Shown here piece after piece: positions 55,955 through 63,530 of a stretch of 64,000 bases of DNA (position 1 is the first letter of the stretch; every line of letters starts with the position of its first letter). The stretch is from Zoroaster sp. YZ-2022. Lineage: Eukaryota; Echinodermata; Asteroidea; Forcipulatida; Zoroasteridae. The stretch is taken from assembly GCA_029582265.1 (NCBI GenBank), contig CM055828.1:12497777-12561776 (forward strand), given 5' to 3'. The position numbers and the translations under genes were made by a program. The notes under the pieces are model-generated. The model ran no database searches. It saw nothing but the letters and a program-made list of their open reading frames with translations, and was not told where the DNA came from.

Positions 55955-56731
55955 AAATTAAAGTGGGCTATACGTTTAAAAATTTAATCGACATTTTAGC
56001 AGCCATTCAGACGAAGGCTACTTTTAAAGTAGATCACGATGGTTTTTATTGTCGCGAGATGGATCGAACGGAAAGAATATTAATCGATATAGTATTAAAT
56101 CGAGTAAACTTTTTTTGAATTTAAATGTGAAAACCCAATTGAATTTATGGTTAATTTAAAACATTTACAAAGAATGACTCGTACCATTAAACGAAAAGTT
56201 TCATTGATAATTTACGTTAAAAACGAACGAATTTACATCGAAACTTGCACAGTTGGATCGTGCGGTGAAAACAAACGAGAAATTGACAGCGTAACCATCA
56301 ATACGTCAGTTAGCTTTAGTTCAATTTGTTTACCAGACGGCTATCAAGCTGGTGTTTATAAATATCCTTATATAGTTGAAAGTAGCGATTTTTTTAAACT
56401 TAAAAAAATGTTGCAAGTCGGCACGAAAATTAACATAAACATGTACAATTTAGATTACACATTAGTTTTTATAGCGATAACGATAGTCTTTAACAGCGTA
56501 GCTTTAGAATTGGGTTACACTGACAAAAAACAACAACCGACTTTTTCAGCTACTTTTGCCATGGTTTTATTTAGCATTTTATTAAAAATTTCATCTTTAG
56601 ACAAACAAATACAATTTTTCGCCCCTCATGTTGAAAACTTTTCGTTAAAAATTGCCGCGTCGGTAGGTAATTTGGGAAAGCTTTCCGCTTATATTAAAGA
56701 CGAAAGCTTTTTAGAAAACGATGAAAGCTAA
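55941..56731 (+). pseudogene. PCNA-like DNA sliding clamp, two frameshifts
   Basis: Sliding clamps encircle DNA and tether polymerases. ATG 55941 starts the right N-terminal pattern, but a small indel near 55955 shifts frame. The following stretch has VGYTFKNLIDILAAIQ and DHDGFYCREMDRTERI, matching the PCNA helix and 'GL-M-S/R' strand region. A run of seven T near 56110 shifts the frame again, and 56147-56731 continues with VNLKHLQRM, the long interdomain part, and FSLKIAASVGNLGKLSAYIK, the PCNA C-terminal strand. Total length about 260 codons, normal for PCNA. Host PCNA genes are far better conserved and usually have introns, so a viral clamp is inferred. Both breaks could be assembly errors. 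Confidence 0.65.
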
Positions 56732-56813
56732 TAGAAAAAATATCACCAAAAAAATTGATAAAATAAAAATAATAAAAATATTATGTAGGTGAATAGTAAA
56801 GAGAGAGTATGGA
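56732..56813 (+). promoter_or_regulatory. shared leader, copy B
   Basis: Near-identical to copy A at 55728-55806. It begins directly at the stop codon of the PCNA-like gene and ends at the ATG of the Cys-rich gene. The proximal part (TATTATGTAGGTGAATAGTA and what follows) is identical to copy A. Confidence 0.7.
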
Positions 56814-57111
56814 AATGATAAAAAAAACAAAAGTGATCGTTCCTTGCAAATGGCTATTAGTCGGCAAAACATCCAAGTGTTGTATACTTAGTTCACCAAA
56901 TGTGGACTATTGCGGTAAAATAAAACGTGGAAAAAGTATACCGACTGAGTGTAGAAGATGTAAAAAAGGTACAAAAACACCGATAAGTTTATGTACAAAA
57001 TGTGCAAAGTTATTAAATGTGCAAAGTTTTAAGCAGGTAAAAGGAAGAGCTAGACGCTTATTTGATTTAGTTATGATAGAGTTGGTTGAAAAGACAAGCG
57101 CTCGTTTATAG
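56809..57111 (+). CDS. small Cys-rich, Lys-rich protein
   Basis: An intact 100-codon frame. Cysteines are paired: TSKCC, DYCGK, ECRRCKKG and LCTKCAKLL, with CX2C at two places, consistent with a zinc ribbon or treble-clef-like fold. The C-terminal half is basic (KQVKGRARRLFDLVMIELVE). The start is fixed by the leader shared with the PCNA-like gene, so it is probably expressed with it early in infection. It may bind nucleic acid. No family recognised. Confidence 0.6.
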   Translation: MEMIKKTKVIVPCKWLLVGKTSKCCILSSPNVDYCGKIKRGKSIPTECRRCKKGTKTPISLCTKCAKLLNVQSFKQVKGRARRLFDLVMIELVEKTSARL

Positions 57112-57311
57112 CGGCTAAAATTTAAATTATACGGTGGAGGAGCGGTAGCGCATTCGCGGCGTAGCGCTGGCAAAGCTCTTACGTCTAGCGGCGCTGACGC
57201 TATAGCGTGCTCCGCCGCGCAAGCGTCAACACGTTCCGCTACTTGCGAAGCGTGTTTTTCATTATAATAATTTTATTTACAGTCAAGTTTATTTTAAATT
57301 CATAATTTTTT
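57112..57311. promoter_or_regulatory. GC-rich junction between converging genes
   Basis: 57130-57262 is a GC-rich island (GGAGGAGCGGTAGCGCATTC, GTAGCGCTGG, GGCGCTGACGCTATAGCG, GTGCTCCGCCGCGC) in otherwise very AT-rich DNA, with many overlapping short inverted repeats. It lies exactly where plus- and minus-strand genes converge, so a transcription end or replication element is plausible. The 14-mer GCGGTAGCGCATTC occurs again at 62656-62669. Confidence 0.4.
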
Positions 57312-57919
57312 CTATAAGATCTTTTTTTGCTGATCTAAATTAACATTTTGATTTTTATCGACATTGTCATTTTTAGGAGCTGCGGTAGAGCCGCTGTACG
57401 GATATTTTCTCTCATCGCAGAGTACTTTTTGCTCTTTAGTGATTAAATTAAATTCTTCTTGGCTTATAACACCGTCTTCAATCGCTTTTGAAACATGACT
57501 GTTGATGGTGTTGAGTTTATTTTCGGCTAAAACTCTAATCTCGTTGTGTTTTTTAGCTTTTTTTCGAGTTTAGATGTTACGTATCTGATGGCAAGCGCAG
57601 CACCACCTAAGCCTAAAGCTAAACCTTCTAAAACAAATCCTACGGGTGATGCTATAACGGTGGCGATACTGGCGATTCCAATGGCTCCTGCTCCCATACA
57701 GCCTAATTCAACGAGAGTTTCTACGATACTACAAGCGTTGATGATTTTATTATATTTTTTATATACAGCCTCACGTTCGTTTCTCTCTTTCAAAATTTCT
57801 TTTGGAATGTTATCGATTTTTTGCAAGCGAAAGGTTTTAACGTCGCTTGCCGTCGCTTCGGAGGTATCTATATATCGTACATCTGGATAAATGTTATTCG
57901 TTTCGGTAACTACGCTCAT
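57312..57919 (-). pseudogene. membrane protein with coiled-coil head, one frameshift
   Basis: From ATG 57919 (MSVVTETNNIYPDVRYIDTS) a charged helix (LQKIDNIPKEILKERNEREA) leads to a long Gly/Ala-rich hydrophobic stretch (MGAGAIGIASIATVIAS, VLEGLALGLGGAALAIRYV) that can form one or two membrane helices. At an A-run near 57550 the frame shifts. The continuation (EIRVLAENKLNTINSHVSKA, then EDGVISQEEFNLI, to 57312) is clearly coding, about 200 residues in all. Its head aligns by eye with the next gene (57956-58219), so the two are paralogues. The role is unknown; a virion or fusion-related membrane protein is a guess. Confidence 0.6.
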
Positions 57920-57955
57920 TATTTTTTATTAATAGTAAAGATAAAAAAATATAAT

Positions 57956-58219
57956 TTAAAAAAGTTTTCTTTTAAATCGTTGATCGAAGAAAGGTACGAC
58001 ATATACAGCCGCAACATAGCACAGTGCAATTTTCAGACCAAAATCTGTTAATTGGAGAAAAACGTCTAAATGTTTACACGTTTTATTGATTTTATCTATT
58101 TTTTTATTTACAACTTTACGTTCATGTTCTTCCGCTCGTAATTCTTTTTGAATGTCGTTTTCGTTTTGTAAACGCCGCACTTCGCAACGAATTAACTCTT
58201 GGAGATTATCCGTAGTCAT
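57956..58219 (-). CDS. small membrane protein, paralogue of its neighbour
   Basis: An intact 87-codon frame. The N-terminal charged helix (IRCEVRRLQNENDIQKELRA) lines up with RLQKIDNIPKEILKERNERE of the 57312-57919 gene, including the following KK..KIN..C pattern. A C-terminal hydrophobic segment FGLKIALCYVAAVYVVPFF could span a membrane. The ATG follows TTATTAATAAAATA, the AT-rich motif seen before most genes on this strand. Confidence 0.6.
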   Translation of the reverse strand: MTTDNLQELIRCEVRRLQNENDIQKELRAEEHERKVVNKKIDKINKTCKHLDVFLQLTDFGLKIALCYVAAVYVVPFFDQRFKRKLF

Positions 58220-58252
58220 TATTTTATTAATAATAAAAGATTATATTTTAAT

Positions 58253-58758
58253 CTAAATGGAAAAATTATTAATTTTTATATCGTAACAAATTCCACTTAA
58301 TAGAGATCCGAAAAAAGTGACTTGTATAAAACCTTCTTTTTTATTTTGTGTTTTGAAGCAAATTCCAAATTCTAAATACTGGGGTTCATCAGTAAATTAA
58401 AATTTTAAATCATCTATTTCGGGTAAAATTAAAAATTCTCCATTAGAAGGTTCTAAATCGCGGTTTTCCGTGAATGAATAAAAATTATTTTCACTTTTAA
58501 TTACTTTAACATATAATGAACATTTTAATGTTTCATAGATCTCAATCTGTGGTTTTTTAAATGTTCCAAGCCAAAATATATCTAGACCCATTTTTTCAAC
58601 AAGTAAAACTAAAGGTATTGAATCTTGATGAATTTCATTTTCATCAATGTGTCCAGTTTTTTAAAGATGTATGGATTGTTAGAGGTGTTGCTACTTTGTT
58701 GTAAGACGCTAGATGTAACTTGCTCGCTTCTTCGACTAGGTCCGTAAATACTCGCCAT
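58253..58758 (-). pseudogene. diverged tandem copy of the 58795-59253 gene, frameshifted
   Basis: From ATG 58758 the protein starts MASIYGPSRRSEQVTSSVLQ, nearly the same as the neighbouring gene even at DNA level. After a shift near 58662 it reads HIDENEIHQDSIPLVLLVEK, and after a second shift near 58395 it ends QYLEFGICFKTQNKKEGF. Each block matches the corresponding block of the neighbour but with many substitutions. Two frameshifts make it a pseudogene unless they are assembly errors. Role as for the paralogue. Confidence 0.6.
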
Positions 58759-58794
58759 ATTTATTATAGTATAAATTTAATTTAATGGTAAACT

Positions 58795-59253
58795 TTAAAT
58801 TTTTATATTGAAACAGATTTTAGTGTTTAAAGCGCCAAAAAAGCTTCCTTGTACAAAAACTTTTTCATCTCGCGTTTGAAAACAAATTTCGTATTGTACG
58901 TGCTGCGAATTGTTGTTGAAAACTAATGTTTTATCTCGAGAGGGAGAAGGAATATGATATACGTTGGCATCGCAATTACCCTCCCCCAAATGTGAATAAA
59001 TAGCATCGGTTTTAGTAAATTTTACAAAAAATGAACAGTATGCGGGTGTTTGATTAAACATGTAAAAGGGCAGTTTAAGCGCGCCGTGCCATCCGAGTAT
59101 AATTCGATATTTTTCGACGAGAGGTATTACTAGTAAAATATCATCTCTATCTATATAGCCGTGATGTTCGTAAATGGTGGTGTTGCTACTTTGTTGTAAG
59201 ACGCTAGATGTAACTTGCTCGCTTTTTCTACTAGGACCGTAAATGCTCGCCAT
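58795..59253 (-). CDS. beta-rich structural-looking protein (tandem paralogue)
   Basis: The intact frame extends upstream of ATG 59253, but this Met is preferred because the paralogue starts at the same MASIYGPSR. About 152 residues: a Ser/Thr-rich head, then alternating hydrophobic strands (DDILLVIPLVEKYRIILGW, CSFFVKFTKTDAIYS, VQYEICFQTRDEKVFV) with few helices, as in small jelly-roll or fibre-type virion proteins. No family is certain. It begins 16 bases after the stop of the upstream gene, indicating tight operon-like packing. Confidence 0.55.
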   Translation of the reverse strand: MASIYGPSRKSEQVTSSVLQQSSNTTIYEHHGYIDRDDILLVIPLVEKYRIILGWHGALKLPFYMFNQTPAYCSFFVKFTKTDAIYSHLGEGNCDANVYHIPSPSRDKTLVFNNNSQHVQYEICFQTRDEKVFVQGSFFGALNTKICFNIKI

Positions 59254-59269
59254 ATTTATATAAGTAAAA

Positions 59270-59965
59270 TCATTTAATTTCAAACGTTAAAAAAATTGGC
59301 ATACCGGGATTATTGATATCTCTACCTAATGGATCTTTAATTTGAAAACTTAATTCATTAAAAGTACCAATTTTAAGATTTTTTTCGTAACGGATTATTA
59401 TATTCCATATACATACTTTCTCCCAATGACACATCTTGTATCGGAAAAACGTTTAAAATAGTACACGGTTTACCATCGCAAAAATTTTCGCTCGTAGAAA
59501 TTTGATCGCAATGAATGTATATCATTTTAAAGGTAGTAAATCGAGTCTTCTTCCTCGGTGCTCTCCTTCGGCTAGATATTCATTATCAAATCCGAGTAAA
59601 TTAGCTAATCCCGATGAAAATTTAATTCTTCGTCTTGTTTGAGTAATATTTAAAATAGATTTACCGATTGTTTTATCGACGACAAACGTTATCCAAGGTG
59701 CGTTTGTTTTAACAATATCGATAATTTCAACAAGATTATAAAGTCCCGGCTCGATAAATACGGTACTGTCTTCCTGACTTTGTTCATTTCTTTCGTTTAT
59801 TATATCTTTCCGTATAAATATTTTTTCTCTTTTACGAACATTATAATATCCTACCCAAATGTTGACGCTATTTAATGATATCGTAAGATTACCGCTTTTA
59901 TTATCGATGGCATTATCTAATGAGATTGTACTATTTACATTTTTAATTTCTGCCGTATGATGCAT
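59270..59965 (-). pseudogene. conserved virus-element protein with LGFD motif, two frameshifts
   Basis: From ATG 59965 (MHHTAEIKNVNSTISLDNAI) the frame runs to a stop at 59522. GLANLLGFDNEYLAEGEHRG near 59540-59600 is a motif I associate with proteins of large virus-like DNA elements in invertebrates. One base out of register, the chain continues (IYIHCDQISTSENF), and after another shift near 59385 it ends RYEKNLKIGTFNELSFQIKD through NPGMPIFLTFEIK at 59270. The pattern is of a beta-rich virion component about 230 residues long. Function not established. Confidence 0.6.
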
Positions 59966-59999
59966 TTATTAATTATAAATTATATTTTATAATTAATAA
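59966..59999. promoter_or_regulatory. palindromic bidirectional promoter candidate
   Basis: TTATTAATTATAAA (59966-59979) and TTTATAATTAATAA (59986-59999) are a perfect 14-bp inverted repeat around TTATAT. It directly touches the ATG of the minus-strand LGFD gene and precedes the plus-strand capsid-like gene. The half-site resembles the TTATTAATAAAATA found just upstream of other minus-strand ATGs (57919, 58219). Confidence 0.6.
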
Positions 60000-60763
60000 A
60001 AATTACGTTTCCATTAGCGTTTCAGAGTAATTTTTCTTTTTCATATCCACAATCTGAAAATTTTATATCAGATCAAAATTTTGAAGCTAGCGATTTAACG
60101 AATATGAATATTTACATCAATGAAAATGAACATTTTAACGTACAACTCGACAATGTTTTTAGCAACTACAAGTTGCCTCGCGTTAATAGCGACGAGATTG
60201 TCAATGATTGAAAACATAATCCGCTAAAATTTTATCAAAATCAAATAAATCTTGTAACGTACTGCGGTACAACGAGATGCGGGGTGAGTTACGAACATTT
60301 AAATCATTCGAATGTAATGATTCGTAGTTTTTTTTAGATTTCACGTCTATTATCAAATGAGACGATTGCTTAAAGAAATGAGTTGCCCCGCGTCTTTTCA
60401 AAATTATTTTAGCGCGTATGCAAACAATATAAACATTAGCGCGTATAAAAAAATATGTAAAGACTTTCACCTCTCAACATTGGATAACGGTTACAAAGCA
60501 GTACCTGGAAAAAACTACGATAATTCAAGTTTGAACGTCATCTCTAACGAGGTGACTGATTACGATTATTACAAAACTGCGACGAGAATGAGTTTTGGAG
60601 ACCATCCCTCGACATATACGATCGGTTTTATCGAACAATCACCATCTACGGAGCTTGCTTGGCTAAAATTTATAATCAGCGAGTCTAAAGGTTTTACAGA
60701 TATCGGTACAGAACGAATTAACGATTCTATAAGAACGTACATTTACGCGATATTGGGAGCTCA

Positions 60764-62327
60764 TCATCATCATCATCATCACGAGCACCCTCCACAAAGC
60801 TTGGTCATTCATGAGGGATGGAAGATCATCAAGTTCCATGTCTATGTTTTCACACAGCAACTTAGTGAAGGTTTTTCTTCTTCCCCTCCTTTTCCTTCCC
60901 CGATTGGGATTCCACAAGATGAACCTTGATACTGGCTCTTCAGTGTGTCGATAGCTATGGCCAGCAAGTTGGAGACGCCTTCTTCTGATCTTAGTGGATA
61001 ATTTGTCTATGTTCTTGTATAGCTCTTGATTTGAAAGTTTGTCTCTCCAATGGACATCCAGGCACTTTCTCAGCATTCTGGTATAGCTACCATCCAGTTT
61101 CTTCTCAAGTTCTTTTGTGAGTGGCCAGGTGTCAGCTCCATACATGAGTATGCTTTCGACAGTTGCTCTGAAAAATGATATTCTCAAAGGTCTTCCTATA
61201 TGGGACTTCCATACACAGTTAAGCTTGTTGCATGCTTGCCATGCAAGGGCAATACGATGGTGAACCTCCTTGCTAATACTGCATATCCAAGATCCCAAGT
61301 ACCTGAAGTCATCAACTTCTTCTAGCACATTTCCACTGGCGGTTGTAATTGCCCTACTTTCATCCTGAATATTAATGGCGATAACCTTGGTCTTATTTAC
61401 ATTCATAGCCAATCCAACTGTCCCAGCATGGAATTCAACATTTTTCAGAAGCTTCTGGGCAGCTCAATGCTGTCACTCATCAGGACTATATCATCAGCAA
61501 ATACCAGGTCTGTGATTTCCTCTTTAGGATAACGTCTACTTCTCTGCTCTGTGAAAGTAAAACCAAGATTGTTCTCTTCTGATGATTTCCTCATGACATA
61601 GTCCAGAATTATAATGAACAGATATGGAGCTAGCGTATCACCCTGCAAAACACCTGCCTTGATGTTGAAGGGCTCTGTCTCTCCATCAGGTGAGATTACA
61701 ATTGCTGTTGTGTCTTCATATATAACCTCGATAGCACGAACTATCTTTCTTGGTATGCCGTATGCTCTTAGGATGTTAAACATTTGGCCACGATGGACGG
61801 AATCGAATGCTTTTTTGAAATCGATGAATGTTAGTACCAATGGTAAATTGTTAAGCTCTGCCTCTTCAACAATCCTGCGCAAGGCCAGGATGTGTCCAGT
61901 TGTTGAGCGTCCCTTGCGAAAACCATTTTGGTTCCATCTGAGGAGTGGTTCAATGGCAGGTTTGCATCTGTTGAGTATGAGGCGGTTGTAGATCTTAGCT
62001 GCAATTGGTATTAGGCTGATACCTCGATAATTAGTTGCCACTGACAGGTTTCCTTTCTTAGGAAGGGGAACTATTCCACTCTTACGGAACATATCAGGTT
62101 TGATAAAGTTGTTGAATATATGGTTGCATAGTTCTAAAAGTGTCGATTTGAATAAGTCCAGCTTCCAGACCTCTGGAGGAATTCCATCAAGCCCTCCTGC
62201 TTTCCCACATTTGAGATTCTTGAGAATTTCATCCAATTCTGGCATTGTGACGTCCTCCATGCTGATGTCAAGGTCTTGCTCGGATATGTTTTCTATTGTT
62301 TGCTCGGTTGATGGAACAGGGAGCTCA
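60764..62327 (-). mobile_element. RTE-like non-LTR retrotransposon, 5' truncated, with 9-bp TSD
   Basis: GGGAGCTCA is present at 60755-60763 and again at 62319-62327, a 9-bp target-site duplication. The inserted unit reads on the minus strand and ends in (ATG)n at 60764-60780, a simple-repeat tail typical of RTE-type elements. It lacks the endonuclease and starts inside the RT region, so it is 5' truncated. It interrupts the capsid-like gene and is therefore younger than that gene. Confidence 0.85.
60770..62318 (-). pseudogene. RTE-like reverse transcriptase
   Basis: The frame 62347-61445 has LKCGKAGGLDGIPPEVWKLD, PLPKKGNLSVATNYRGISLI, FRKGRSTTGHILALRRIVEE, FIDFKKAFDSVHRGQMF, GVLQGDTLAPYLFIIILDYV and the catalytic FADD (LVFADDIVLMSD). 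A frameshift near 61460 moves to 61412-60763 with FRYLGSWICS, LYGAD-type text (ILMYGADTWPLTKELEKKLD) and RRRRLQLAGHSYR, the normal C-terminal region. A run of Met at the end comes from the ATG tail. Only the one frameshift and the 5' truncation are obvious, so the copy is young. Confidence 0.85.
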
Positions 62328-62987
62328 AACGCAAGTAAAAACCTCATTTTTAGCAGCCGGTACCGGTTTAGACGCGAAAAGAGAATTTATAAATATAGTG
62401 GACGCTTTGATCGATTCTCCCGTAGATTTAGAAAAATCTATTCAACAATATCAAGATGTTTTAAAATACGCTCGATCGCAATTAAATTTTGTTATCGGAG
62501 AAAATGTATATCTCATGCCAAGCGACATGAATTTACGAATAGGTACGTACGTGGGATACAACAATAATGTTTTGATCGCGACTAGTAAATTATCTCTCGG
62601 TTTAAATCTAAACACAAATTCAACGACCGTTCCTCCACCGCCGCAAGGTTTAGAAGCGGTAGCGCATTCACCGTCAACAACAACTACTAGTTTAGATGAT
62701 ATACAGCCAGACGTCATCGCTCACCAGGCTCACGCTGACAAAGCTGTGCAAGCTGACAGCTCTGCTGAGCAAGCTGCGCAAGCCGAGCAAGCGTTGGAGC
62801 AAGAAGATTTAAAAACCCTCGACTCGCTCCCTACAATAACCCAAGACTCTTTAGAAGAATCAAGTACAACCGCAACGCACCAAGAAGAAAAAATGCTCTA
62901 ATCTTTGGTTTTGCAATTTTAACTGGACTCGGCGTTATGATTTACGAATTGTTAAGCTAGGCTTTACGCTAGCGTTAGCCGCTAAGG

Positions 62988-63530
62988 CTAGAGTTTTTTC
63001 TGTACATAAGTTATAATTAAAACTCCAACCCCGGTTAAAGCTAGCCACAAATGTTCCGCCGTCCACGTGACCACGTTAGAAGCTGTTTTAAATAACCAAC
63101 TTACTATCGATCCGATAATAGCTGGTAAAGCGGTTAAAGCTTGTTTTCCGAGTTTCGCTAATACACTCGCTAGATTTTTTAATGTTTTTTGTATCCACTC
63201 TTTTACACCTCCACTCGGTTCTGGCGTTGGTGGCGCGGGTTTCGGAGGCGAGCGTTCTGGAGGTGTATGTTTAGGAGGCGCGGGTTTGGGTGGCGCGGGT
63301 TTTGGCGGTATAGGTTTGGGTGGCGCGGGTTTTGGCGGTATAGGTTTGGGTGGCGCGGGTTTTGGCGCTGGCGTGGGTTTAGGTAAAACCGAACTTACTA
63401 CAAGGGCGATTGTTTCACCGATTACAGTGAATAGTAAACCGATAACACCGAATAACAAACCAAGCGAAATACCTTGTTCTCTAAATAAAGTTTCAAATTT
63501 TTCTTTAGTCGTAACATCTCTTTCTATCAT
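62988..63530 (-). CDS. membrane protein with (KPAPPKPIPP)n linker
   Basis: An intact 180-codon frame from ATG 63530. The order is a charged head (MIERDVTTKEKFETLFREQG), a membrane helix (LLFGVIGLLFTVIGETIALV), a Lys-Pro-rich repeat of about 55 residues, an amphipathic helical stretch (VKEWIQKTLKNLASVLAKLG), and a hydrophobic C-terminal end (WLALTGVGVLIITYVQ). The repeat is coded by ~30-bp DNA repeats (63283-63372). The ATG overlaps the stop of the upstream coiled-coil gene (ATGA), so the two are expressed together. A virion or host-membrane structural role is plausible. Confidence 0.65.
   Translation of the reverse strand: MIERDVTTKEKFETLFREQGISLGLLFGVIGLLFTVIGETIALVVSSVLPKPTPAPKPAPPKPIPPKPAPPKPIPPKPAPPKPAPPKHTPPERSPPKPAPPTPEPSGGVKEWIQKTLKNLASVLAKLGKQALTALPAIIGSIVSWLFKTASNVVTWTAEHLWLALTGVGVLIITYVQKKL

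Larger units (their letters stand above)
60002..62959 (+). pseudogene. large capsid-like gene, broken by a stop, a frameshift and an RTE insertion
   Basis: The open frame starts at 60002 without an early ATG (first in-frame ATG 60104). It reads ITFPLAFQSNF and LPRVNSDEIVND, meets TGA at 60209-60211, continues in the same frame (NPLKFYQNQINLVTYCGTTR), then shifts at a run of eight T (60328-60335) to the frame beginning MRRLLKEMSCPASF at 60357. It is cut at 60763 by an inserted retrotransposon and resumes in the same frame at 62328 (FLAAGTGLDAKREFINIVDA). After an Ala/Gln-rich linker the +1 frame becomes the better coding one (RLFRRIKYNRNAPRRKN, then a membrane helix LIFGFAILTGLGVMIYELL, stop at 62959). 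I recall similar conserved proteins in invertebrate virus-like elements; a capsid role is inferred. Confidence 0.6.

Noticed and set aside
60762..60785. Run of seven His codons resembling an affinity tag or cloning artefact
   Set aside because: It is the reverse complement of the (ATG)n tail of the inserted RTE element, beside a 9-bp target duplication.
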